Notes: generated by a model from the letters alone, not told the origin. A stretch of DNA of 64,000 nucleotides from Euryodendron excelsum (GCA_033060915.1 CM065379.1:37203318-37267317); one strand, 5' to 3'. Counted from the first letter of the stretch, positions 1 to 10,656 are shown. Numbers and translations: made by a program.

Positions 1-616
1 AAGCTGCTAAAGGGACTTAGTGCCTGAGAAGTCAACTTTCTCGAAAGGCGTGCCGAAACGGACATTTCTGCATTGGTAGGCTAGCAGGCACCAAAGGTGG
101 ACCGTTCTACCATTTAGGGGACTTGGGGTCTCGTCCTGGTCGACAGGTTTAAAGGGGACTTACCGTCTCCGGAAAGACATGCCTGTTGAAATTGGAAAGG
201 GGTCTTATCATCCTCGGAAATACGCACCTAGTTTGGAATTGAAAAGGGGACTTACCATCTTCGGAAAGATATGTCTGATTTGGAATATGGAAAGGGGACT
301 TATCGTCTTCGGAAAGACGTGCCTGATTTGGAATCGGAAAGGAGACTTACCGTCTTCGAAAAGACGTGCCTGATTTCGGATCAGAAAGGGAACTTACCAT
401 CTTCGAAAAGACATGCCTGTTGAAATTGGAAAGAATAATGCCCCTAAGGGTACTTTGGTTATTTTGCCTCTATTTGGGCCTTGTGGGCCTGCAAAGCGAT
501 GGATAGACGGGATTAGACTCGGAAAGTTAACTTGACTCAAAATATGTCCACATTGACTTGAGTACAAGTCTAGACGGACCGTAAACTGCCGAGCGATCAA
601 AAATGGGGTGCTTACA
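1..616 (-). mobile_element. LTR1: partial 3' LTR of the I1 Tat-like element
   Basis: This is the U3 end of a large Ty3/gypsy LTR, read on the minus strand. It ends (plus sense) in TGCTTACA at 616, directly next to a polypurine tract, which marks it as the 3' LTR of the element to its right. It matches the right-hand ends of LTR2, LTR4, S1 and S3, including the region around 430-616 and the 47-bp hairpin repeats. The rest of the LTR lies left of the window. Confidence 0.85.
155..440. repeat. 47-bp tandem hairpin repeat in LTR1 U3
   Basis: About six tandem copies. The CTTACC/CTTATC box recurs at 159, 204, 251, 299, 346 and 393, so the period is 45-48 bp. Each unit carries a short inverted repeat of the type CGTCTT-CGGA-AAGACG. 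The small reading frames across this stretch are products of the repeat, not genes. Confidence 0.85.
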
Positions 617-640
617 GCTGCCCCTCTTTTTCTTTCTTTG
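617..640 (-). promoter_or_regulatory. Polypurine tract of the I1 element
   Basis: On the minus strand this reads AAAGAAAAAGAGGGGCAGC directly against the LTR terminus. That is the expected polypurine primer for plus-strand DNA synthesis. The same tract lies next to LTR4 at 54342-54365. It is missing next to LTR2. Confidence 0.8.
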
Positions 641-817
641 CTTGTCGAAGACAGAAAATGATAAAGTAAGAGTCTCATGTTGACCGTGAAGTGCTTATAG
701 GGACAAACTTTGGAAATTTTTCAACAACGAGGGTTCCAAAATGGATATTGGGCCCAAAAGGTATTAGAAAACGATTTTTGGCGGGAAAAATAGCAAAGTG
801 CCTAGAATTTGGAAACT

Positions 818-876
818 GGCGCCACAAGGAGTAGCGCCTTTGGTAGAAAAGGCTTGGCACCTTTGCTAGTGGCGCC
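818..876. promoter_or_regulatory. GGCGCC palindrome module, internal copy in I1
   Basis: Four GGCGCC-like sites start at 818, 833, 856 and 871. Each pair is 15 bp apart and the pairs repeat every 38 bp. The same spacing is found upstream of the LTR TATA box. Here the module sits just upstream of the plus-strand leader of the antisense PMD gene, so it may serve that gene. The regulatory role is inferred. Confidence 0.5.
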
Positions 877-899
877 AGGCTTGGAATTAAAACCAGAAA

Positions 900-1975
900 A
901 ATTCTAGTTCAAACATTTGTAGTATTTGGAGAGTTTTTTGAAAAGTTGAGTGTTTGTGGGGAAACTGACTTGAACCTTGAAGGAGCACTTCTTGTAGACC
1001 ACGGGTGATTGCCGGAAGGAGACTATGTTGTCGGAAAAGTTGCTGGAAGAGAAGATTTCACCGGAGAACTCCAAAAAGTAAGTTTTCACATTTTTTTTGA
1101 TTTTGATATGTAGAATTTCGTTTGAATCATGTGAATAGTAGAAATTGATGTTTTGATATGTTTTGAACACTGGTGATATATTTTTGCATTTTGGTGCTTG
1201 TTTGATTGAATTTGAGTGATTTTACGTGATTATGTGTAAATGGTTTTTTGCAGGAATAGGAGATTTGTTCCTACAGGCTTGGGCATTGCATTTTTTGGCT
1301 AGATTTTTGTGCAATGTGGCTTAGAAAAATGTGTTTAACAACCATGTGAAGTTTCGTGATTTTTTGAAAACTCGGTGAATTTTTGATTTTTTGAAATAGA
1401 AAAATACTTGAAAAATTAGGAAAATAGAAAAACTCAGGAAATTGATGAAATTTTTAGAGTTTGAAATTTTGAAAAATGTAGGAATATTTTAGAAAACATT
1501 TGAAATTATTTTTAGAAATTTTGGGATAACTTTGAAAACCATTGATTTATTGGAAAAATAAAACATATGTTTTTAAAATTTTGAAAAATTGAAAAGTGTG
1601 CGTGGGTGCTGATGTTATGTGATTATAACATTGTGAAGTGCACGATTTATGTCTTTTGTTGATGTTGTGGGTGTTGTAGGGGCCATTTTTGAACAAAACT
1701 CTGCTGAAATTTTTAGAAATTAGGGAAAGAGTTAGAAAATGTTTAGAAATAAAATCTTTTTGAAGGAAAAAAACAGAAAACCCTTGAGATTAGATTTGAA
1801 GTTGGAAAAACAAAAGGTGTAGAAATTTCATTTTGACTTATCATTTGAAATCTTTTTATTTATTTTTGTGTTTTTTTATTTTTTTATTTATTGTTTTTAT
1901 TTTTTTTTATTTATTCACTTTGTTTTATTGCATGTACCGTATATTAACACCACCTACCTCGGCTTACCTTTTCAG
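900..1975 (+). other. Predicted leader exon and intron 1 of the antisense PMD gene, I1
   Basis: A leader conserved in I1, I2 and I3 ends at a splice donor (AAA|GTAAGT, intron from 1078). An 898-nt AT-rich intron follows and ends in a TTTTCAG acceptor at 1975, one base before the PMD ATG. I2 has GAG|GTAAGA at 20197 and I3 has AAA|GTGAGT at 54794 in the same place. Part of the leader can be read as protein in I2 and I3, but I1 has a stop there, so a 5' UTR is more likely. Splicing is predicted from sequence only. Confidence 0.5.
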
Positions 1976-3793
1976 GATGGCAGACGCAGGTGATTATGGT
2001 TCTAAGAGGAGACACCGCTCGGGGAAGGTGGCTCGGACAGATTCCACTAGTGGCTCCAGTCAATCTAGGGGTAGCTGATGGTCTACTGGGCAGTAGGCCA
2101 CCTGTCAACCCCTTTTCCTCCAGTTTAACATGCCTTTGCGAAGGAGATTGGTGCCGAGGAGGAGGTACCAGGCCTTGGGGATCAAGTGACCGATTATGGG
2201 AGAGCTTCCTCCAGACACAGGCAGACGGATGCTGACTTGGGAGATCTGTAGGTACCGGATGTTCCACTACTCGAGGATCTTGCTTATCACCCCAGTGTAT
2301 ACTCCAGACAGCATCTGCCCCCTCCTAGAGTACACATAGCTTTTAGAGGGGCTGTTCATCAGGTCTTCGTGACTGTGCAGCGGGCTGCCCCATCATGTCG
2401 TGCCTTCTTGGCTGAGATCGGATTCAGAGCCTTCATGGGATTACAGGCTAACCACCTAAACCGGCATTTAGTATTAGCACTAGTAGAGTGGTGGTTTAGA
2501 GAGACCGAGACCTTCCATTTTGTCGGCTTTGAGTTAGGTCCCACTCCCTTAGATTGGGCAATCATCACAAGGCTTTCCTTTGTTGGCCGGCAGATCACTC
2601 TATAGTCAGTTAGTAGAGACGAGGCATGCATTCTACTGGATCTGCCTCCTCCTGAGCATTCTTCCTTCCCAGTCTCTTGGCTCAGTCAAGATGACCGTAC
2701 CTTTGCTGCTGAGTCATTGCCTACTAGGCGGGACATTATGAGACGACGACTTGTTTTGTACATCATCTTCAGCTGCTTCTGCAATAGCAACAAGTCGCTT
2801 GTGCCTTTTCGTTCGGTGAGCATAGTAGCTTATCTCGAGGCTTTATCAAAGCTAGATTGGGGGTCCTTCTCCTTTGGCTGCTTCCTTCGATCGATGCGGG
2901 TCTGGACTTCTTCCCGTTGGGGCAGCATGACTAGTTTCTGGCCCTTTCTTGTCTGGTGGAGCTAAGAGTACCTGCTTGTGCGTCGCCCTGCAGTTGTCGA
3001 GGACGACCTTTATCCACGTGCTTTGAGGTGGGCTCGTGATCGGGTGGCCCAGCGATCAAAGATTACTGACTTTGTGATGTTATGGCCGAACTTGGAGTTG
3101 ATTGAGGTGAGAGATGTGACTTGGCAGCCTTTCATTGGATCAATTCATTACGAGACCATTCGGAATTTGGTCCCGTTGTCTTTGTCGAGGGTTGCTTTTC
3201 TCAGTGACGATACTTGGGAGTCCTATCTTGGAGAACGACACTGGCGGCAATTTCATGAGGAGTTTCGGTTAGCAGGAGCTCCACCAGAGTACATGTTTGG
3301 GGCCTTGGTAGCAGGAGTGCCTATCCCCTATCAGGAGCGGCAGCCGGGTGCCGAGTTCTTACTTCCTCCAGACACAGATTATGCTACGCACTTTGGGGCT
3401 CATTCTGTTGGTGCCTTCACCCGATTTGAAGTAGTAGTTTGCAGGTACGCTGTGGGCCAGGAGGTAGTTGACTTGTGGTGCCGTGTAGGAGGATATGTGC
3501 CCCAGGCTGAGTTTACCGCTGTGAGGGATTAGAGGGATCGCTACCAGACAGAGCGAGATTAGTATCAGGTAGAGGTAGCTTCTCTAACGGCCCAGATAGC
3601 TCAAATGGGAGGGGGGGGGGTATGTCGTCTTTTCTCCTCTTCTTTTTGCTCTGCTATTGTTTAGTTCTTTTTTATGCGGCTAATTTCGGTTCTATCTTCT
3701 TTGCAGGATGCTGGTGCTTCGAGTAGTTATCCGCCTCCTTCGATGCCGGGTTTCGGGGATTTCGATCCAGATGACATTGACTTTGACCTTTGA
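1976..3793 (+). pseudogene. Antisense plant mobile domain (PMD) gene, I1 copy
   Basis: The ATG at 1977 follows the intron 1 acceptor. The frame encodes a basic, Ser-rich N-terminus, then a PMD. PMD landmarks are a LNRHLVLALVEWW-type helix, TETFHFVGFELGPTPLDW (about 2450-2550), a region with CFCNSNKSLVPF and LDWGSFSFGCF (2750-2890), and a WPFLVWWS segment. Then come WQPFIGSIHYE and DDTWESYLGE (3120-3240), a heptad-like RDRYQTERD stretch, and intron 2 (GTATGT at 3620 to TTTGCAG at 3706, 87 nt). The last exon, 3707-3793, ends in GFGDFDPDDIDFDL. Stops and frameshifts (a stop at 2076, and TAG codons near 2966, 3529 and 3558) make this copy a pseudogene. PMD genes are known as host MAIN/MAIL1 relatives and as passengers in plant transposons. 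It runs opposite to gag. Confidence 0.8.
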
Positions 3794-5725
3794 TAATTGC
3801 CCTTTGTGGAGATTCTAATCTTCTCTTGCCCCTATTCTTGAGATGTATTCATGCTAGACAGTTTTATTTTGATGGATATTTTTTTATATTTAGATGCACG
3901 GATAGACAGATATATTTATGATCTTTTCAGTTAGGCGTGTGATCAGATGCATGTGATGGATGATGATATTATGTATCTATTACATGAGTTGAAGTTGGTG
4001 ACTTCTGTTTTTACATGGAGTTATGCAAAGCTCATGCGATTTTTAATTTTTTTATGCACATATTAGAAATATGTTAACTAACAGAATGACAAGGGGTGCT
4101 GTCGAACCCGATATCTTTGGAATGGTAACTCCTTCCTTTTTGGGGGTCTAACCTCTCCTTTGGCTCAACCTTACCTTGATTGGATGATAGCACTTCGTAC
4201 TTTTCTCCACCTTTTGATTGCCTCCGACTCTCTGCCTCAGGGTTAGTGTATATAATTGTTGGGCTGAAACTCTCGACTCTTGGGGTTTTAGCAACAGCTT
4301 TCTCGACCTTCAGCAAAGCGATAAGCGGCCAGTCCTTTCAATTTGAGGAGACTTTGTTTGGGATCGTAATGTAGGCTAGGTTATGGGGCTTTTGAAACGA
4401 TGAGATATGTAAGCTCAAATTCATTGTTGTTTTCAATAGGGTTTAGATCCATACCATCCTTGACTGTTTTTCTTCTAGTAGAGTTAGCATCCCTTTTTTA
4501 GCTTTGGTAGCATATCTGGCTCATTTAGATCAAGCAATCCATTTTCAATTAGAGTGGACTTTAGTAGGTTATAATGTAGGCCATGGTTTTTGGGTTTTGG
4601 AAGAGAAGGTAAAGGCTTGAACCTATTGTTTCTTTGTAACCTAGGATCACCTTTGAATTTCCTTCTTGCTTTTTACATGACTTCTCAAGGTGAAAATGAC
4701 CCTTTTCTTTCACCCTTTCTATATGCTTTTTGAGATAAACATGACTCTCTTCTCTTTCGATCTTCTTATTATGCTTTTGAAGATGACTCAATCATGGTTT
4801 TCTTCAGGCCTTTCCTCAAAGTTTTTTTTTTTTTGGCCTCTTGCCCCTTGGCATCTCTTTTTCTTCACTTTGTCCTTTCTTTTTTTTTATGAAATGAAAA
4901 ATTCTTCAACCCTTTTTTTCTTAAACCTTTTTCTTGGCAGTTCAATCTACCCAATGTGGGCGGTGATCCCTAAGTTGGGGTTTTGTTGAGAAAAGATAGA
5001 TAGCTCAACGGGTTTGGCAAGGGGTTGCTTTTGACTGTATGGGAAATGAAGTGAGAGCCTCTCTTCACTTTGAACCAGATTGCTTGATCTATAGAGCCTT
5101 TAATGCTGCCTTAACATGATAGAAAATGGAGCCCATTCCTAGGGTTCTCAATTATTGTCTGCCCTAGTGTGGGGAGGACAGTCTTGGATCGGGGTTGACA
5201 AGGAAAACTTTGTTTGTTATGAGGCTCTAAGGGTTAAATAAAGGGAATATAAACACTTGTTCTTTGGCATAGGGAAATGAAAGATGGCTCCCCTTCATTT
5301 TGATAATTTGGCCGCACATCGTTGAGCTTCGGAGTCTTGCAAGTGTTGCCTTTAGGTAGTTCCCTCACTCATCCTTATCCTCTCTTTCTTCGGGAAGCCG
5401 ATCATTTGGTAAGTGGTTAACTCATGCTATGATCCCTTCAAGTCAAACTGACCCTTAAGATAGACCATGCCCCTTGTGTAGAAAGTAGTTACCATTGACA
5501 AGAGACATATAAGATAGTAGTAGTGAGTAAAAAGATTGAATCATTCTATAATATAAGTGAAAAGCATATAGTTCTTGTTTGAAAGAGAAAGAAATGCAGA
5601 TATCAATTTAAGATGAAAAGGTAAAGGAATAGAAAGAAAGTGGGTGAAAACACCCCTCTCTTGCATGCTTTTAAAAGGAACCCATTTCAGTAAGGCTTTA
5701 GAACAATGCCCACATCTTCAATGCT
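3794..5725. other. Convergent spacer between PMD and gag, I1
   Basis: About 1.9 kb with no credible coding region, pyrimidine-rich on the plus strand with several long T runs. It lies between the 3' ends of the plus-strand PMD gene and the minus-strand gag. It is homologous to 23475-25422 in I2 and, in part, to 62851-64000 in I3. In an autonomous element pol would be expected next to gag; no RT, RNase H or integrase motif is visible here. Confidence 0.7.
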
Positions 5726-7164
5726 TCATTCGCGACTTGGATCCTTGGCCAAGGTGAGACAGGCAAAGGCTTCTCCTAGAGCTCCAAAGATGTTGACACT
5801 ACTGGCACGGCTGTCAACCTCCTTCTTGTTATTTGCAGTGGGTTCTTCTGTAAACAGGGTGACTAGCTCACCCCTTCCAACTCGAAGGGTTCTGTCTGTA
5901 CTATTGGCTTCTCTAACCCCCAGCTCATTTCTTCATAGTCGTACTCAGTTATGGGCCAAAGGTTCTCCAGTAAGTGACGTTCCGCTGCGGCATACTTTGG
6001 ATGCAGAAGCTCTGCACCCCATCCATCAACAACCATGCTCTCAGCAAGCTCATCTTTCGAAAACATTGGCTCCTCAACAAGCCAGTCAGAAGCATTAGGC
6101 ACCTCATCAGGGTTATGGAGATAAATTGGGCACAATGGGAGATCCTCCTCCCAGTCATCTCCTTCATCGGTCTCCCAATCGTCCTCATAATCTTTGACCT
6201 CGGGCTCGTCGAACTCTCCCTTACCTTCCATTTCTACTAGTATCATATTAATGGTATGATCCGGCAGAGGGTTAGTGGTCACATTAGGAGTCGGAGCGGG
6301 TTGTATCGGCTGCAGATCAATGGTCTTGTTGTCGATCAATTCTTGGATTTTGTGCCTGAGAGCGAAGCAGCTTTCGGTGTCATGCCCTTAGCCGCCCGAA
6401 TAGTATTCGCATGTAAGGGTGGCATTAACGGTTGGGGGTAGAGGGCTTGGCAATGGGCGAGCAGGTATGGGCTTCAGGATATTGTTCTTTAGCAAGTCAT
6501 AGTAGGCCTCAGTTTGAGTGCAGGCTAAGGTGTCGAAGATATGGATGCATCGAACAGGTCTATTAAAGTTGGGTCGTGCCCCAACGGGGCCATGGTTAGA
6601 GGTTGGAACAGGCATTGTTAAGGTGGGTAAGGGCAGGACAGGGTGTGATTGTAGTGGTGGACGGTATTGGGGTGGTTGGCCAGGCAAGATGGCAGACACT
6701 TTGCTTTCCTTCCTGACTGTTCCCTTTGTAGTAGCCACTTTCTTGGCTATGTTGTCGGTACTTTCTCCAGTCCGGGCATAGGGGTCCGTAATCCTCCCTG
6801 TCTTGAGGCCATTTTCTATCATCTCTCCCTGCATGATGAGTTCAGAGAACCTTTTCCCTACACTTGTGCAAAGCTTCTCATAGTATATACCTTGAAAAGC
6901 GTGCACAAACAATTGTACGTACTCCTTCTCTTCCAATGGGGGATTAACTTGTGCGGCAGCTTCTCTCCATCTCAAGGCGTACTTCTTAAAGCTTTCCTTT
7001 TCAACCTTGCTCATAGTCATCAGGGACCATTGGTCAGAGGTGAGATCAATATTGTGACGATATTGGGCTTTAAATGCATTGACCAGCTCGATCCATGTTG
7101 TGATCTTCCTTAGGTCCAGATGAGTAAACTATTGTAGAGCAGACCCCGTGAGGCTGTGTTGGAA
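5726..7164 (-). pseudogene. gag: Tat-like gag, C-terminal two thirds, I1 copy
   Basis: Minus-strand Ty3/gypsy gag continuing from 12559-13170, split from it by solo LTR S1. The part at 6388-7020 begins MTMSKVEKESFKKYALRW and has the capsid-like segment with EKEYVQLFVHAF and FSELIMQGEMIENGL typical of retrotransposon gag. A Pro-rich linker follows, then the zinc-knuckle-like CEYYSGG, a TAA stop (6388-6390), and GHDTESCFALRHKIQELID in the same frame. The tail is very acidic (WETDEGDDWEEDLPLCPIYL) and ends in a Tat-like FGALGEAFACL segment. A frameshift near 5863 closes the main frame early. No protease or polymerase follows. The I2 copy carries the same zinc-knuckle stop. Confidence 0.85.
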
Positions 7165-7169
7165 TAGCT
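7165..7169. repeat. Target-site duplication TAGCT, left of S1
   Basis: TAGCT at 7165-7169 is repeated at 12554-12558, immediately outside the LTR ends. Joining the two sides restores alignment with the uninterrupted I2 gag near 26910. Confidence 0.9.
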
Positions 7170-7689
7170 TGTCGCGCCCAGATTTTTCGCACTTGAGGAA
7201 TACTCACCCAAGCGGGAAAAATGTTGTACTCTCTCGTTAGAACTCACCCTCCTAGAAGAATGAGTGCGACTAGGTTTGAATTGAAAACAGGTTTGAATAA
7301 AGGGCTTTTGAAAAACATTTGGAGTCGCCACCTAACTTGATTAAGGTGAGTTAGGTCACCTAAAAACTAAGAGTAATTCGAAGACTACACTTAGGGTTTT
7401 TGAAAAACAATTTTGAAAATGTCTCCTCAAGAGAGGGTTTTAAGAAAAATGGTTGTTTGGCAACCTTTGGAAAACATTTAGCCCTTTTTGAAAAATAACT
7501 CCGTTTTGGTCTGTGAAAACAATGATTCTAGGTTCGGAGGTTGGTTACGTGTAGAGAAGACGGACTAAGCTATCACCCTACCCCGCCCTTTCGGTACCTA
7601 CATGTCAATCTATCCTAGATTTACCTATGAGAGTCTTTAACTAACTATAGTTCAACCCTATTCACTTTGAAAAACAATGTTTGAAACTA

Positions 7690-9700
7690 ATTTAGCATGA
7701 TGCATGATATGCAAGTGCAAGATGAGAGAATTAGAAAATAGAAATTGATTTGAAAAGAAATTGATTTGAAATTGATTTGATATGAAAATAGATTTGAAGA
7801 AATGGAATTGAAATTGGAAAGTTTGAAAATTGAGAGTAGAAATTTGAAAATAGAAATTTTAAAATTTTGAAAATAGATTGGAATTTGAGAATTGGAAAGA
7901 TTTTGGAAAACTGCACCCATGAGGGTGGAATTGAAAGTTTGAAAAGTGTTGTGACCGCACCTATGAAGGTTGCCTACGTATCCCTTTGGGGGAATCAGGT
8001 CATTCGTAGTTCGGACCGAAGTCTGATTGAAAATAGAAGAGTGGATTGAAGAAGGAACTTGCATTGGACATTGAATTTGATTTGAAATTAGAAGAGGAGA
8101 TTGGAAATTGGAATTGAGAGGATTGGACTTGCTTTGGAAAGATTGATTTGGACTTGTTTTGGAAAAGAGAAGGTTTAAGAAAACCTAGACTTAGGAAAGA
8201 TAGGAGACCTAGGAAAGACTTGAGATTAAGAAAGATTGGATTGGAATGTTAGATTTGGAAGATTTGGAAAGATTTGGAAACTTGGAATTTAGGAAAGATT
8301 TGGATTAGAAAAGTTTCACTTTTGGAAAGTTTTGAATTAGGAAAGGTTTAGGTTTAAGAAAGTTTCAACTTAGGAAAGTGTTGTTTTAGGAAAGGTTTTG
8401 AAATTAGGAAGTTTTGAAAATTAAAAAGTTTTGAATTTAGAAAGTTTTGAATTAAGAAAACTCCATTTAAGAAAGGTTTTGAAAAAGGAAAGGTTTTGAA
8501 AATAAAGAAGTTTTCAAAATAGGAAAGTTTTGGATTTGGAAAGATGTTGAAGTTTTGGAAAGATTTAGAATTTAGAAAGCTTGGAAGTTTAGAAAGATTT
8601 AACTTAAGAAAGTTTTGAATTTAGGAAACTTTGGATTTGAAAAGATTTGAAATTTGGAAAGTTTAGGATTTAGAAAGTTTTAGAGTTTGAATTTTAGAAA
8701 GTCTTGAAATTAGGAAAGGCTTGAATTTAGGAAAGGTTTTCAAAACTTGGATTTGGAAAGTTAAGATTTGGAAAGGGGTAGAATTAGGAAAGGGTTGAAG
8801 TTGAAAGTTTTAGGAAATTTATGGTTTAGGAAGGTGGAAGTTTAGGAAGGATTTGAATTAGAAAAGATTTGGATTTGGGAAGGGATTGGATTTGGTCTCT
8901 AAAAGAAAAGATATGATTTTGTTTCCAAAAACGGAGGACTGGATCTAGTTTCCTAAATGGAGAGATTTGATTTGGTTTCCTAAAGGGAAGGTAGGATTTG
9001 GCTAGGATTTGGAAAGGGAGATTCTAGAAACCCTAGATTTGGAAAATTATAGTTTCGGCGTAGAAAATAGGTTTTGGAAACGTGTATGGTTTGGATGTAG
9101 AAAACAGGAGGTTTTAGGAACCTAGGTTTGGGGCAAAGTTTGAAAATCATGTTTTTGGAAAGAAAATTAGGGTTTCATAATCGTGGTTTCTAGGGCTTGA
9201 CTTGGACTCTAAGGAAAGAGTTTTTTGGAAAACGCGTTTTTCTGGAACGAAGGTTTTCTAGAAAGGAATCCTAGGGAGGAGTTGTTGGAAAGTGAATTTG
9301 GAAAGAGAGTTTTTGGAAAGATTTTTGGAAAGGAGTTTTTTGAAAAGTGTGTTTTTAGAAATTAAGATTTTAGAAGGAAAATCCTAGAGGGGAAATTTCT
9401 AGAAGGAAGATTTTAGAAAGAGAGTTTTTTAGAAAGGTTTTTGGAGAGAGTTTTTAGGAAAGTGAATCTAGGGAGTGTTTTTAGAAAGAGATTTTAAAGA
9501 GAGGGAGTTTTTGGAAAGGAGTTGAAAAAGGGAATTTTGAAAAATAGATTTTGGAAGGGAGTTTTTGAAAACAATTTTGGAGAGGAGAGTTTTAGGAAAG
9601 TATGTTGAAAAAGAGATTTTTAGGAAGAGATTTTTGAAGAGAGAGTTTTTGGAAAGTATAAAAACATCTCACTTTCCTAAAGCGATTTTAGCCATAAGAG
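7690..9700. repeat. Purine-rich low-complexity U5 tract in S1
   Basis: About 2 kb of degenerate short repeats built from GGAAAG, TTTTGAA and TTAGGAAAG words, purine-rich on the plus strand. Equivalent tracts lie in LTR2 (15180-16960), LTR3 (31430-33280), S2 (39840-41160), LTR4 (49730-51740) and S3 (57960-60080). In the predicted transcript (minus sense) the tract is pyrimidine-rich. No protein is supported here. Confidence 0.8.
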
Positions 9701-10528
9701 GGCTAAAACCACTTTAAGAAAGTGGTTTTGAAAACAATGTTTGAAAATATAGACCAAAAGGTCACTTTTAATATAACACTTTCCTAAAGTAACCCTAGCC
9801 ATGGAAAGGCTAGAATCACCCTAGAATTGTGGTTTTGAAAACAAATTTTTGAAAAAGAGATTTTGATGCAATTTTGAAAACAATTTTGAAAACAACTTTG
9901 AAAATGAATTTTGGAAGATGCAAGATTATGATATGCACAATGCAATTTGGGGTCGTGAACATACAAGGCTAAGGCTTCACCACATAATCAAGGGGGCCGG
10001 ACCCATGTGGTCTTTGGTTAGACTAGAAGAAAGCCCCCGACACGGTGACTCTCCAATAGTCTAATCCTACACATGGACCGGGAGTCCCCTTGTTTCAAGC
10101 ATGCAAAGAAAGGGGGGGGAAAGAGATGGGGGATTAAAATAGAGAAAACCCAAGTGGGTTGGAGAGAGAAGAGAGAGGGGGGAAGTGCAGAAAATTAAAG
10201 AGAAAGCCTACCTTGTATCTTCTTTAATTTGCGCGCCTTGCTTGTCTTCGGTCTTCGGTCTTCGTCTTGATCTTTTTCTTCAACCTTCAAGGGTTGTCTT
10301 CAAGCTTTAGATGACAGCTCTTCCGATCTTCAAAGGATGGTTGAAGGCTAGGGTATGAGTGTATGGGGGTGTGTATGAGTGTATAGGAGGCTAGGGTTTA
10401 TGTATGGTGGCTAGGGTTTGGGAAAACCTAGGGAGGCTAGGGTTTAGGAGGTGCTCGAGCTCTGTATATCAAAATATAGGATTCTTAGGTTAAGTTTGCA
10501 GACCCTTTTCACGTTGAATGAGGCTCTG

Positions 10529-10537
10529 TATTTATAG
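10529..10537 (-). promoter_or_regulatory. TATA box of the S1 LTR promoter
   Basis: CTATAAATA on the minus strand, conserved in the six LTR copies that include this region: 17847-17855 (LTR2), 34217-34225 (LTR3), 42144-42152 (S2), 52626-52634 (LTR4) and 60964-60972 (S3). It separates U3 (the hairpin side) from R/U5 (the purine-rich side) and gives the transcription sense as minus. Confidence 0.75.
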
Positions 10538-10552
10538 AAGGAGGACAAACCT

Positions 10553-10656
10553 GGCGCCTGTTCCAGTGGCGCTAGGGCAAACTTTACACTAGCGCCACTA
10601 GGAGTGGCACCAGGCCATTTTTTGGCTATTGGCTTGGCCCCACTACTAGTGGCGCC
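10553..10656. promoter_or_regulatory. GGCGCC palindrome module, S1
   Basis: Three pairs of GGCGCC-like sites at 10553/10568, 10591/10606 and 10636/10651. Members of each pair are 15 bp apart. The module lies directly upstream (minus sense) of the TATA box. The third pair is displaced by 7 bp from the usual 38-bp period. Confidence 0.6.

Noticed and set aside
155..440. Regular direct repeats with hairpins, resembling a CRISPR array
   Set aside because: The unit is almost wholly repeat with no variable spacers, no cas genes are present, and the repeats belong to an LTR in a plant retrotransposon.
4690..4989. Phe-rich hydrophobic frame resembling a membrane protein
   Set aside because: It is a translation of T-rich spacer DNA and is not kept in the homologous spacers of I2 and I3.
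3794..5725. Hidden or decayed pol between PMD and gag
   Set aside because: No RT, RNase H, protease or integrase motif could be read in any frame, and the I2 spacer has almost the same length and is equally non-coding.
7687..8064. Minus-strand frames rich in Phe, Ser, Asn and Ile in the U5 tract
   Set aside because: Products of the low-complexity purine-rich tract; not conserved between LTR copies.
10390..10450. TAGGGTTT motifs as an interstitial telomere tract
   Set aside because: Only single, spaced motifs occur; there is no tandem TTTAGGG array.
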